Shown in pieces: positions 45,531-53,938 of a stretch of DNA of 64,000 bases. Origin of the DNA: Cellulosimicrobium terreum (lineage in GTDB: Bacteria > Actinomycetota > Actinomycetes > Actinomycetales > Cellulomonadaceae); the NCBI GenBank assembly GCA_014803435.1, contig JACYFD010000002.1:1-64000 (forward strand), given 5' to 3'. The position numbers were made by a program, and so were the translations under genes. Each line of letters starts with the position of its first letter. Position 1 is the stretch's first letter. The notes under the pieces were generated by a model, which saw nothing but the letters and a program-made list of their open reading frames with translations, did no database searches and was not told where the DNA came from.

Positions 45531-46505
45531 TCAGTCCAGCAGCACGACGACGGTCCCTGCCTTGTGGTCGTGCTCGACGTGGCGGTGCGCCTCCACGATC
45601 TCCTCGAGCTGGTAGGCGTGGTCGACGACGGCGGCCAGCTCTTCCGCCCGGCCCAGCTCCAGCGCGGTCCGTAGCGTCTCGAGCTGCTGGTCGGCCGGGC
45701 GCAGGCCCGTGAACGCGACCACGCCGCGCCGCCCGTGCGTGCGCCTGCTCGTCCACAGGCTTCGCAGCAGGATCAGGACGGACGGGACCGTCGTCAGGTA
45801 CGCGCCGTCAGCGGTGAGCAGGTGGCGGCACCGCCGGTAGGAGCTCGCGCCGGCGACGTCGAGCACGACGTCGAACCGTGCGTCCCGACTCGTGACGTCC
45901 TCGACCGTCCGGTCGACGACGTCCTCGGCGCCGAGGTCCCGGACGAGCGCGAGACCGCGCGGGCCGGACACCGCCGTGACGTGCGCGCCCGCGCGTGCGG
46001 CGAGCTGAAGTGCAGCCGCGCCGACGCACCCGGACGCACCGATCACGAGCACTGACTGCCCGGCGGCCACGCGCGCGCTCTCGAGGAACGGCAGCGCGGT
46101 GAGGGGCCCGGCGGCGAGGACGGCGGCGTCGACGTCGGACAGCTCGTCGGGGGTCGGCACCGCGACCCCGTCGGCGCGCAGCACGACCTGCTCGGCGTGC
46201 GCGCCCGCGCCCATCCGCGTGAGCCCGACGACGCGGTCGCCGACGGCGAACCGGGTCACGCCTGGGCCGAGGGCGACGACCTCCCCGGCCACCTCGCCGC
46301 CGAGGACGGCGTTGCGTGGTCGGCGCAGCCCGAACGCGAGGCGCGCGAACCACGGCGTCCCGGAGCGGGCTGCAACGAGCGCCGCGGCGAGCGTGCTCGC
46401 CCGGTTGCGCACGAGGATCTCGCCCGGCCCCGGCTGAGGCGTCGGGACATCGCGTACCTGCACGACGTCGGGCGGTCCGTAGGCGGTGGAGACGGCGGCT
46501 CTCAT
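45531..46505 (-). CDS. MDR-type NAD(P)-dependent oxidoreductase (quinone reductase-like)
   Basis: A 324-residue medium-chain dehydrogenase/reductase. The start MRAAVSTAYGPPDVVQVRDVP, the middle GEVAGEVVALGPGVTRFAVGDRVVG and the Rossmann loop VLVIGASGCVGAAALQLA are typical of zinc-independent quinone oxidoreductases. No zinc ligand cysteines are present. The substrate is probably a quinone or enone. Its ATG overlaps the XRE regulator stop (ATGA), so it is the third gene of the 47177-45531 operon and may be the regulated effector. Confidence 0.88.
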   Translation of the reverse strand: MRAAVSTAYGPPDVVQVRDVPTPQPGPGEILVRNRASTLAAALVAARSGTPWFARLAFGLRRPRNAVLGGEVAGEVVALGPGVTRFAVGDRVVGLTRMGAGAHAEQVVLRADGVAVPTPDELSDVDAAVLAAGPLTALPFLESARVAAGQSVLVIGASGCVGAAALQLAARAGAHVTAVSGPRGLALVRDLGAEDVVDRTVEDVTSRDARFDVVLDVAGASSYRRCRHLLTADGAYLTTVPSVLILLRSLWTSRRTHGRRGVVAFTGLRPADQQLETLRTALELGRAEELAAVVDHAYQLEEIVEAHRHVEHDHKAGTVVVLLD

Positions 46506-46756
46506 CGGGGTGACCTCTCGTCGGGGGCAGCCGCGTCCTCGTCGGGGTAGTGGAAGACCTCGTCGAGCGGTGCCCGCAGCGCGCGGGCGATGAGGAACGC
46601 GGTCTCGAGCGACGGCGAGTAACGCCCCTGCTCGATGGCGATGACGGTCTGCCGGGTGACGCCGACCTGCTCCGCGAGCTGGGCCTGCGTCATCTCGTCG
46701 CGCGCGAAGCGCAGCGCCCGGATGCTGTTGGTGACCCGGGTCGGCCTGCCGCCCAT
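46502..46756 (-). CDS. XRE-family HTH regulator
   Basis: An 84-residue single-domain XRE/Cro-CI regulator: LAEQVGVTRQTVIAIEQGRYSPSLETAFLIARALRAPLDEVFHYP is the HTH. Close relatives of this short YozG-like type are encoded beside a small membrane protein and repress their own operon. It starts one base after the membrane gene and overlaps the oxidoreductase gene. The inverted repeats at 47195-47245 upstream are the likely binding sites. Confidence 0.92.
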   Translation of the reverse strand: MGGRPTRVTNSIRALRFARDEMTQAQLAEQVGVTRQTVIAIEQGRYSPSLETAFLIARALRAPLDEVFHYPDEDAAAPDERSPR

Positions 46757-46757
46757 G

Positions 46758-47177
46758 TCAGAGTCCCCGCCGGTAGGCGACGATCGTCGTCACCGACGAC
46801 AGGACGGCCGAGACGACGAAGCCCAGGTAGACGGCGTTCGCGATCCAGAAGTAGTCCGCCTCCGCCATCGCGAGCACCAGCGCCGCGAGGGCGCCCCCGA
46901 CGACTCCCCACCAGCCGGCGGCGACACCGCGCCGCGCGAGCTCGCGATCGCGCTCGTCGCTGCGGTAGCTGTCGCTGGGCCGGACGATCTCGACCGCGAT
47001 CCGCACGACGATCGAGGCGACGACGGACGCCGCGACGGTCCACAGCAGCGGCGCGACGTACGCGACGTCGGTGAGCGGGCCACCGCCGGCGCGCGACAGC
47101 ACGACACCCACGTAGACGCCGTAGACGACGACGCTCACGACGAGGTAGACCCACGTGCCCTTCTCCTCGTACGACAT
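46758..47177 (-). CDS. Small membrane protein encoded with an XRE regulator
   Basis: A 139-residue protein with four predicted membrane segments and a short basic connector (PSDSYRSDERDRELARRG) in the middle. It resembles uncharacterised membrane proteins that accompany YozG-like regulators. ATG at 47177 follows GGAAGGA; an upstream start at 47216 would lie inside the operator region. It is the first gene of the operon and might be the signal sensor. No enzyme motif was found. Confidence 0.8.
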   Translation of the reverse strand: MSYEEKGTWVYLVVSVVVYGVYVGVVLSRAGGGPLTDVAYVAPLLWTVAASVVASIVVRIAVEIVRPSDSYRSDERDRELARRGVAAGWWGVVGGALAALVLAMAEADYFWIANAVYLGFVVSAVLSSVTTIVAYRRGL

Positions 47178-47194
47178 GGCATCCTTCCGCTCGA

Positions 47195-47245
47195 TGTCAA
47201 GTATTCCTGACATCACGAAGGTAAACCGGGCCTGACATCATGTCA
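47195..47245. promoter_or_regulatory. XRE operon promoter with inverted-repeat operators
   Basis: TGTCA-N8-TGACA (47195-47212) and the perfect palindrome TGACATCATGTCA (47233-47245) lie directly upstream of the membrane gene start. On the minus strand TTGACA (47246-47241) and TACCTT 17 bases on form a good sigma-70 promoter, so regulator binding would cover both the -35 and the transcript start. Confidence 0.6.
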
Positions 47246-47311
47246 AGGATTCTTTACTTCGCTGCATCGAGGCCGACGGCGGTCGGCCGAGGGCGGGCGT
47301 CCCGACGAGGG

Positions 47312-47968
47312 CTACCGGACGAGGCCCGACTCGTACGCCGCGACGACGAGCTGGACGCGGTCGCGACAGCCGGTCTTTCGCAGCGCCTCCGACACGTGCG
47401 ACTTCACCGTCTGCTCGGTGATGAACAGCTCCGCGCCGATCTCCGCGTTCGACAGCCCGCGCGCGACAGCCAGCACGACCTCGCGCTCGCGCGGTGTGAG
47501 CTCGTCGAGACCGGGGAACGAGACCTGCGTCGCGGCGCGGACGGCGAAGTCGCCGACGAGCCGCCGCGTGACGTTCGGACCGAGCAGCATCGACCCGTCC
47601 GCGACGAGCCGCACGCCCTCGACGAGCCGTGTCGCGGGGACGTCCTTGAGCAGGAACCCGCTGGCACCGGCGCGCAGGGCGTCGTACACGTACTCGTCGA
47701 GGTCGAACGTCGTCAGGACGAGCACGCGCGTGCCCGGGTGCTCCGCGGCGATGCGCCGGGTCGCCGCAATCCCGTCCAGGACGGGCATGCGGACGTCCAC
47801 GACCGCGACGTCGGGGGAGTGCTGCGCGACGACGTCGAGCAGCTCGCGTCCGTCGCCCGCGGAGGCCACGACCTCCAGGCCGGCGGCGGCGTCGAGGATG
47901 GCGGCGAAGCCGTGCCGGACGACGGGCTGGTCGTCCGCCACGACGACGCGGGTCGGCTCCGGGCTCAA
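47312..47968 (-). CDS. NarL-type response regulator
   Basis: A 218-residue two-component regulator. The receiver phosphoacceptor is the Asp of AVVDVRMPVLDG, with RVLVLTTFD (Thr) and FLLKDVP (Lys) completing the switch. The C-terminal LuxR HTH is LTPREREVVLAVARGLSNAEIGAELFITEQTVKSHV. The start is uncertain: TTG at 47968, overlapping the kinase stop (TTGA), gives the correct N-terminus for the receiver domain and is preferred. It works with the histidine kinase encoded upstream. Confidence 0.88.
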   Translation of the reverse strand: MSPEPTRVVVADDQPVVRHGFAAILDAAAGLEVVASAGDGRELLDVVAQHSPDVAVVDVRMPVLDGIAATRRIAAEHPGTRVLVLTTFDLDEYVYDALRAGASGFLLKDVPATRLVEGVRLVADGSMLLGPNVTRRLVGDFAVRAATQVSFPGLDELTPREREVVLAVARGLSNAEIGAELFITEQTVKSHVSEALRKTGCRDRVQLVVAAYESGLVR

Positions 47969-49428
47969 TGCGCCGACCTGGCGGCCGTCCGGGCTGTGGG
48001 CTCGGCCAGCGGTCCGGCAGCCGTCCCGCCCGGTACCGCAGCGAGCGGGATCCGTGCCTCGACGACGAACGTCCGATCGTCCCCGCACGTGCCGGTGCAC
48101 AGCGTCCCGCCGAGCGCCTCGACGCGCTCCCGCATCCCCGCGAGGCCGCGCCCGGGCTCGTGCTCGTCGGGGACGCCCGCGGCGTCGGGCACCAGGTTGG
48201 TGACCCGCAGGACGGCGGTGCGGTCCCGGCCCTGCCCGGTCAACTCCAGGTCGAGGGTCGTCGCGCACCCGGGTGCGTGCCGGCGTGCGTTCGTCAGCGC
48301 CTCCTGCGCGGCGCGGAACAGCGCGTACCCAGGGGCGGCGGGGACGGCGTCGAGCACCGCGGGGTCTGCGTCGAGCGCGACGTCCTGGCCTGCCGCGCGT
48401 GCCGCGTCCACGAGCCCGACGACGTCCCGCGCACCGGGCTGCGGTGCGAGGTCGGGCGCGGCGGCAGTGCCGTCCATGCTCCGTTGGAGGACGGCGAGGA
48501 CCTGGCGCAGCTCACCGAGAGCCTGCCGGGCGTCCTTCGCGATGTCGGCGAGGACGGCACGCGCGGTGTCGTCGAGCTCGGGGTGAACGTACGGCGCGGA
48601 CTCCGCGCGGACGGCGACGAGGGAGACGTGGTGCGCGACGACGTCGTGCAGGTCGTGCGCGAGCCGTGCCCTCTCCGCCGTGCGGGCCTGCGCCTCGGTC
48701 GCGTTGCGGGTCGCGGAGACGGCCTCCCGCGACGCCGCGCGCCACCGAGAGGCGGTACCGAGCGAGGCGGCGACGGCCACGGCGGCGAAGACCCAGAACG
48801 TGTAGAGCCCGGTGATCGACAGGTGGGCTCCGATCGCCGGGTCGACCGCGACGTCGTAGTCCGCGTACCGGGGGATGTCCGAGGACACCGCCCACACCGC
48901 GCCGATCGGGAGGATCGCCGGAATCCCGGTCCAGACGTAGACCGCGGCCAGCGCGACCGCGGACAGCGACGGAAGCACCGCGCGACGCCAACCGTCGACG
49001 GCCGCGACCACCGCGACGGACAGTGCCGCGAGCCACCACCCCCAGACGACGGCACCGGTCAGCGCGGCGGAGGCGAACGGCAGCGCAGCAAGAAGCGTGG
49101 CCCACCCCGACGCGCGACGGGCGAGCAGCACCGCTGCGACCGCGAGCAGATCGAGCGTCCACCCGACCAGCAGCGGGATCCCGAACGCCTGCCCACCCCA
49201 CAGCCCCATGGGGCCCGCGCTCCAGCTGGCGCCGCCGTCGGGGTAGGTGCTGATCATCAGCCCGTGCGGTGTCGCGAGCAGGAACAACGCGACGACGAGG
49301 GCGAGGAGGCCGGGCAGAGCCCAGGGTCGTAGGCGGCTGCCCGCACTCGCCGAACCCCGGGTTGTGCCCCGATCAGCTGCGCGAACGGGAGACAGCCCGG
49401 GGTTCGGCAGGGGGCGGGTCGTGTTCAT
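47965..49428 (-). CDS. NarL-class sensor histidine kinase
   Basis: A 487-residue membrane kinase. About six hydrophobic segments occupy residues 35-245. The HisKA_3 dimerisation region is RARLAHDLHDVVAHHVSLVAV, with the phospho-His in HDLHD; the HATPase part has QEALTNARRHAPG (N box) and GRGLAGMRERV (G box). The ATG at 49428 follows AGGATCGGCGG. Residues about 7-27 are encoded by a copy of the hairpin repeat (49349-49408), so the kinase N-terminus includes repeat sequence or the true start is further downstream. Confidence 0.88.
   Translation of the reverse strand: MNTTRPLPNPGLSPVRAADRGTTRGSASAGSRLRPWALPGLLALVVALFLLATPHGLMISTYPDGGASWSAGPMGLWGGQAFGIPLLVGWTLDLLAVAAVLLARRASGWATLLAALPFASAALTGAVVWGWWLAALSVAVVAAVDGWRRAVLPSLSAVALAAVYVWTGIPAILPIGAVWAVSSDIPRYADYDVAVDPAIGAHLSITGLYTFWVFAAVAVAASLGTASRWRAASREAVSATRNATEAQARTAERARLAHDLHDVVAHHVSLVAVRAESAPYVHPELDDTARAVLADIAKDARQALGELRQVLAVLQRSMDGTAAAPDLAPQPGARDVVGLVDAARAAGQDVALDADPAVLDAVPAAPGYALFRAAQEALTNARRHAPGCATTLDLELTGQGRDRTAVLRVTNLVPDAAGVPDEHEPGRGLAGMRERVEALGGTLCTGTCGDDRTFVVEARIPLAAVPGGTAAGPLAEPTARTAARSAH
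49349..49408. repeat. Hairpin repeat, subtype B, inside the kinase gene start
   Basis: GCCGAACCCCGGG (49349-49361) is repeated inverted at 49396-49408 with a 34-base spacer, matching subtype B at 33175. It lies within the first 27 codons of the histidine kinase gene (on the opposite strand) without breaking the frame. It probably inserted into, or was captured as, coding sequence. Confidence 0.8.
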
Positions 49429-49599
49429 GCCGCCGATCCTCCCGTGCGAGACGTGACGAGGACCACCTCCCTGGGAGGGATGTGTCGTCCTTCGCCGGAC
49501 TGACCGACGGCAACCGGACGCCGTCGGGCTCCCGCCTCGATAGGTTGGTCCGGGGTCGGTACGGGCCGGGCCGCAGCCGCACGCAGTCAGGAGGGGCGG

Positions 49600-51528
49600 A
49601 TGGACTTTCTGTTCCAGCTCACGGAGGACGAGATCCTCTCGATCATCTCGGTGGCGGTGGCGCTCGTCGTGGCGATCGTGCTGGTCAACGTCCTCGCGCC
49701 CCGGGCGGGTGTCGCCGCCCCGCTGGTCCTCGTCCTGCTGGGCATCGCGATCAGCTTCGTCCCCGCGGTCCCGGCGCTCGACGTCGAGCCGGAGTGGATC
49801 CTGGCCGGCGTCCTCCCACCGCTCCTGTACTCCTCGGCGGTGAGCCTGCCGACGATGGACTTCCGGCGCGACTTCACCGCGATCGGCGGGCTGTCCGTCG
49901 TCCTCGTCGTCGTGAGCTCCGTCGGGCTGGGGTTCCTGTTCACCGCGCTCGTCCCGGGGATCCCGCTGTCCGTGGGGATCGCGCTCGGGGCGATCGTCAG
50001 CCCGACGGACGCGGTCGCGACGTCGATCGTCAAGCGGCTCGGCGCGTCCCCGCGCGTCGTCACGGTCCTCGAGGGCGAGAGCCTGCTCAACGACGCCTCG
50101 GCACTGGTCCTGCTGCGCTCGGCCATCGCCGCGACGGCGGCGAGCGTGTCCCTGTGGTCGGTCGCGGGGGACTTCGTGCTCGCGGTCGTGATCGCGGTCG
50201 TGATCGGGTTCGCGGTGGGTCTCGTCGGCCTGTTCGTGCGCGCACGGCTCGGGCGACCGTCCCTCAGCGTGGCGGTGTCGTTCGTCGTGCCGTTCATCGC
50301 CTACCTGCCGACCGAGGAGCTGGGTGCGTCCGGACTCGTCGCCGTCGTCACGGCGGGACTCGTCACGGGCAACGGGTCGGCGAAGTACCTCAAGCCGCAG
50401 GACCGGTTGTCCGAGGAGTCGAACTGGCGCACCATCGAGCTCATCCTCGAGGGTGGTGTCTTCCTGCTCATGGGGCTCGAGCTGTTCGCCCTCGTGGAGG
50501 ACGTGGTCGACGAGCGCGGGGACCTCTGGGGCGCGGTGGGGATCGCCGCGCTCACCATCGTCGCGGTCCTGCTCGTCCGCGCCGCCTACGTGCTGCCTCT
50601 CGTGCGCTCGGCGGGGCGACGGGCGCGGCGCGGCGAGCAGGTGCGCGGGTACATCGAGGGCATGCAGTCCACGCTCGACGCGAAGTACGCGCCGGACGGG
50701 ACCCCGCTCCACCCGGGCACCGGCACCGGCGTCACGGCCCAGTTCCAGGCCGTCGCGGGTCCGCACGTCCCCGGGGCGATCCCGTCTGTGGCCCGCCGCG
50801 GGATCCGCAAGGGCGCGTCCGCGCTGCCCGAGTCGGCGAAGCGGCGCATCCGGTCGGGCGGACCGGGCGCCGACCCGCAGCAGCGGGTCGGGCGCATCCG
50901 CAGCGCGCTGCGCCGCCGCACCGCGGACATCGACTACCTGCGCGCTCAGCCACTAGGGCCGCGCGAGGGAGTCCTCCTCGTCTGGGCGGGCATGCGTGGC
51001 GTGGTGACGGTCGCGGCGGCGCAGACGCTCCCGTCGGACACGCCGCACCGCTCCTTCCTCGTGCTCGTCGCGTTCGGCGTCGCCGTGGGCAGCCTCATGC
51101 TCCAGGGCAGCACGCTGCCGCTGGTGGTGCGGTGGCTCGGCCTCGCCGGCGGTGCGTCCCCCGGGGACAACGACCGGGGCGCGGTCCGTCGAGAGCTCGA
51201 CGCCGCGGCTGCCGCGGTGATCGACGACGCGGACCTGCGTCGGGCGGACGGGCGGAAGTTCGACCCCGGCGTGATCTCGCGCGTGCGGCGCGACGTCGTG
51301 CGCGAGCTCGAGAACCGCGACACGGACGCCGCGACCTCCGCGGACGTGTTCGACCAGTACAAGGAGCTGCGGCTGCGCGCGATCGCGGCCCAGCGCGGCG
51401 TCCTGCTCGAGGCGCGGGCGTCCGGCGTGTACAGCTCGCAGGCGCTGCGGCACGCGCTCGCACTGCTCGACGCGGAGCAGATCGACCTGGAGCTGCGCAA
51501 GGGGCCCGTGGCCGACGAGGACGACTGA
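49600..51528 (+). CDS. CPA1-family Na+/H+ (monovalent cation/proton) antiporter
   Basis: A 642-residue membrane protein with about twelve hydrophobic segments in the first 400 residues. GAIVSPTDAVATSIVKRL and LEGESLLNDASALVLLR (the ND ion-binding pair) are CPA1 signatures, and WAGMRGVVTVAAAQTLP continues the conserved core. A hydrophilic insert (about 345-445) splits the last segments, and the C-terminal 130 residues are a soluble tail. It exchanges cytoplasmic sodium or potassium for protons. ATG at 49600 follows GGAGGGG. Exact ion specificity is unknown. Confidence 0.93.
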   Translation: MDFLFQLTEDEILSIISVAVALVVAIVLVNVLAPRAGVAAPLVLVLLGIAISFVPAVPALDVEPEWILAGVLPPLLYSSAVSLPTMDFRRDFTAIGGLSVVLVVVSSVGLGFLFTALVPGIPLSVGIALGAIVSPTDAVATSIVKRLGASPRVVTVLEGESLLNDASALVLLRSAIAATAASVSLWSVAGDFVLAVVIAVVIGFAVGLVGLFVRARLGRPSLSVAVSFVVPFIAYLPTEELGASGLVAVVTAGLVTGNGSAKYLKPQDRLSEESNWRTIELILEGGVFLLMGLELFALVEDVVDERGDLWGAVGIAALTIVAVLLVRAAYVLPLVRSAGRRARRGEQVRGYIEGMQSTLDAKYAPDGTPLHPGTGTGVTAQFQAVAGPHVPGAIPSVARRGIRKGASALPESAKRRIRSGGPGADPQQRVGRIRSALRRRTADIDYLRAQPLGPREGVLLVWAGMRGVVTVAAAQTLPSDTPHRSFLVLVAFGVAVGSLMLQGSTLPLVVRWLGLAGGASPGDNDRGAVRRELDAAAAAVIDDADLRRADGRKFDPGVISRVRRDVVRELENRDTDAATSADVFDQYKELRLRAIAAQRGVLLEARASGVYSSQALRHALALLDAEQIDLELRKGPVADEDD

Positions 51529-51535
51529 CGGCGCC

Positions 51536-52222
51536 TCAGGTCGTGACGTCCGCGGCAGCCAGGGGCCGCTCGATGCCGGTGACGCCCAGCTCCAGGCGCG
51601 CGATCCCCTCCACGGGGATCGCGGATGACGCACCGAGCCCGTCGGAGCGCCCCGCGTCGGTGGCGGACCAGGTCGCCACGACCTCGCGCGTGCCGGCCTC
51701 GTCGACGAGCACGAGCTCGTACGTCGCCTCGCGGTCCCCGGTCCCCGCCGGGTAGGAGCACGACCAGTCGAGCCGCGTCCCCCAGTCCTCGGACGTGAGG
51801 ACCAGCTCGGCGTGCACGTCCGTGCCCTCGACGGGCAGGAGCTCGACGGTCGTGCCGCTCGTGCCCGCCCGGTCCGTCACCGAGGCGCCCGTGACCCCGC
51901 CGGCCACGACCAGCGCGACGGCCGCCGCCGCGAGGAGCCCGCGGCGGCGGACGCGACGACGCCGCGTCGTCGCGGCGAGGGAGGCCAGCGGCACGACGTC
52001 CCCGCTCCCCGCCCGGTCCGCGGGGACGAGCGCGACCGCCTCCTCGGCGTCGACGCCGGCGAGGAGCCCGGGCAGGCCGGCGAGCTCCGCGACGGCCTCG
52101 CGGCAGCCGTCGCACGAGGCGAGGTGCTGCTCGAACACGCGGCGGTCCCCGGGGCCGAGCGCACCGAGCACGTACGCGGCGTCCCACTCGCGGTACGGGT
52201 CCTGACCCGGGGGGACGGTCAT
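51536..52222 (-). CDS. Zinc-finger anti-sigma factor
   Basis: A 228-residue transmembrane anti-sigma factor. The cytoplasmic zf-HC2 motif is EQHLASCDGCREAV (H-x3-C-x2-C) near 33-43; one membrane segment (LLAAAAVALVVAGGVTGASV) follows at about 97-116; the extracytoplasmic part resembles RskA-type sensor domains. It is the last gene of the YceI/sigma/anti-sigma operon and overlaps the sigma gene by four bases (ATGA). It would hold the sigma factor inactive until a membrane or redox signal. Confidence 0.9.
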   Translation of the reverse strand: MTVPPGQDPYREWDAAYVLGALGPGDRRVFEQHLASCDGCREAVAELAGLPGLLAGVDAEEAVALVPADRAGSGDVVPLASLAATTRRRRVRRRGLLAAAAVALVVAGGVTGASVTDRAGTSGTTVELLPVEGTDVHAELVLTSEDWGTRLDWSCSYPAGTGDREATYELVLVDEAGTREVVATWSATDAGRSDGLGASSAIPVEGIARLELGVTGIERPLAAADVTT

Positions 52223-52722
52223 GGCGTGACTCCCTTCTCCTGCAGCGTCAGCCGCAGCGCGCGCAGCGCGTAGTGCAGACGGGACTTCACCGTCCCGGGC
52301 GGGACCCCCTGCTCGGCAGCGAGCTCCGCGACCGACCGGCCGCGGTAGTAGGCCCCGACGACGACGGCCCGGTGGTCCGGCGAGAGCGCGACGAGCGCGT
52401 CGGTGACGAGCCACGTGTCGAGCACGGACTGCGTCGCGTCCGCCTCGCCGCGTTCCGGCAGGCGTTCGCTCGGGAGCTCGCGGCGGTGGTGCGCGCGCCG
52501 CAGGTCGTCGACGACGAGGTTGCGCGCGACCGTGAACAGCCACGCCCGCACCGAGCCCTCCGGACGTTCCAGGACCTCCGGGTGGTTCCACGCGCGGAGC
52601 AGCGTCTCCTGCACGACGTCCTGCGCTCGCGCGTCGTCACCCGTCATGTGCACGACGTACCGGTGGACCGCCGCGCCGTGGTCGGCGTGCACCGCGCGCA
52701 GCAGCTCGTCGTCGGTCTGCAC
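52219..52722 (-). CDS. ECF-type RNA polymerase sigma factor
   Basis: A 167-residue sigma-70 family factor. Region 2 is AQDVVQETLLRAWNHPEVL...RAWLFTVARNLVVDDLRRAH and region 4 is LSPDHRAVVVGAYYRGRSVAELAAEQGVPPGTVKSRL. No region 3 or 1.1, as expected for the ECF class. It starts four bases after the YceI gene and overlaps the anti-sigma gene. The sigma factor may activate its own operon; a matching promoter was not identified with confidence. Confidence 0.93.
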   Translation of the reverse strand: MQTDDELLRAVHADHGAAVHRYVVHMTGDDARAQDVVQETLLRAWNHPEVLERPEGSVRAWLFTVARNLVVDDLRRAHHRRELPSERLPERGEADATQSVLDTWLVTDALVALSPDHRAVVVGAYYRGRSVAELAAEQGVPPGTVKSRLHYALRALRLTLQEKGVTP

Positions 52723-52726
52723 GCGG

Positions 52727-53401
52727 TCAGGCTGCGGGGGTCAGGGCCAGGCTGAACTCGACGGCGCCGGTGTCCTCGACCTCGACGAACCCGAGGCTCG
52801 GGGCGTCGACGTCGAAGTCGGCGAACGTGACGGGGACGGAGCCGACGACCTGTACCTCCTCGTCCGACCCGCCGATCTCCGCGTCGACCGTCACGGGCTG
52901 CGTGACGCCGTGGATCGTCAGGTCGCCCGTGAGCTCGACCGCGCCCGCTGCCTCGGGCACCGGGACCGGCTCGGTGAGCGCGAACGTGGCGGTCGGGAAC
53001 TCGGACACCTGGAGCGCGGTCCCGCGGAAGTACTCGTCCCGCGGCGGCGCGTCGGTCGCGACCGAGGCCATGTCGACGACGACCTCGGCATCGGTCAGGG
53101 AACCTGCGTCGAGGGTGACCGAACCGGTCACGTCCTCCGTCCTGCCCGTGACCGTCACGTTCTCCCCTCGCAGGACCTCGTCGAGCCGGTACCCGGCGAA
53201 CGAGCCGGCGCCGACGTCCCACACCCCGTCGAGGCCCGCGACGTCGAGAGCGGTCCCGGTGGCGGTGTCGAGGGCCGGTGCCGCGTCCGCGCGGTCCTCC
53301 GCCCAGTCCGCGTACAGGCCGGGCCCGAACACGATCGCAGCACCCCCCAGCACGACCACCGCCGCGCCGACCCCCAGCAGGACCGTCGTCCTCGTGCGCA
53401 C
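52727..53401 (-). CDS. YceI-like protein
   Basis: A 224-residue secreted or membrane-anchored lipocalin-like protein. A single membrane segment (TVLLGVGAAVVVLGGAAIVFGP) is near the N-terminus. The YceI barrel follows: DAAPPRDEYFRGT-type loops, TGDLTIHGVTQPVTVDAEI and FADFDVDAPSLGFV. Family members bind isoprenoids or fatty acids, and in this setting it may protect the envelope. GTG at 53401 follows AAAGGGAGA; the ATG at 53449 adds residues with no family match. It starts the operon with the ECF sigma factor. Confidence 0.88.
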   Translation of the reverse strand: MRTRTTVLLGVGAAVVVLGGAAIVFGPGLYADWAEDRADAAPALDTATGTALDVAGLDGVWDVGAGSFAGYRLDEVLRGENVTVTGRTEDVTGSVTLDAGSLTDAEVVVDMASVATDAPPRDEYFRGTALQVSEFPTATFALTEPVPVPEAAGAVELTGDLTIHGVTQPVTVDAEIGGSDEEVQVVGSVPVTFADFDVDAPSLGFVEVEDTGAVEFSLALTPAA

Positions 53402-53513
53402 GTGCGTCTCCCTTTGTCGTGGGTCGTCGCGCTCACGCGACGCCGTCACCCGGTAGACGGGGTGGAGTGCCGATCGGTTCGATCTGCGTCCGACAGGTGC
53501 GGCGACGGGAGCC

Positions 53514-53933
53514 TCAGGCGGGGGCGCACAGGCAGAAGGGGTGCCCCTCGGGGTCGGCGTAGACGCGGAACGGGTCGTCCGGGTGCCCCTCCTCGGCGGG
53601 CGTCCCCGTGAGCGGCGTCGCGCCGCAGGCGAGAGCGTGCTCGTGCCCCGACCCGAGGTCCGGGACCGTCAGGTCGACGTGGACGCGTGCGCCGCCCGGC
53701 CACGGCGGGACCGTCGCGTCGGACCGCTGGAACCCGAGCCGGGTCCCGCCGGGCGCGTCGAGCGTGAGCCACTCCTCGCCGTCCGGGTCGGGCGTCTCGT
53801 GGCCCGGCGTGAACTCCCAGCCGGTGAGGCGGCGGTAGAAGTCGGCCAGCGCGCGCGGGTCGCGCGAGTCCAGCACCACGTTCCGCAGGGGCAGCGGCAG
53901 GGGGACCGGCACGGGGGTCCGCTCCGTCGTCAT
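53514..53933 (-). CDS. VOC-fold (glyoxalase-like) protein
   Basis: A 139-residue vicinal-oxygen-chelate protein with two beta-alpha-beta modules. It opens RNVVLDSRDPRALADFYRRLTGWE and closes DPFRVYADPEGHPFCL, the family ends. The metal-ligand Glu/His pattern of true glyoxalases is only partly present, so catalysis cannot be assumed. Members of this branch bind small hydrophobic compounds and drugs. It is 5 bases downstream of the endonuclease IV gene. Confidence 0.85.
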   Translation of the reverse strand: MTTERTPVPVPLPLPLRNVVLDSRDPRALADFYRRLTGWEFTPGHETPDPDGEEWLTLDAPGGTRLGFQRSDATVPPWPGGARVHVDLTVPDLGSGHEHALACGATPLTGTPAEEGHPDDPFRVYADPEGHPFCLCAPA

Positions 53934-53938
53934 GTCGC

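Noticed and set aside
47965-50766. Extension of the histidine kinase gene upstream to 50766.
   Set aside because: The upstream part is antisense to the antiporter gene, and a good ribosome binding site precedes the ATG at 49428.
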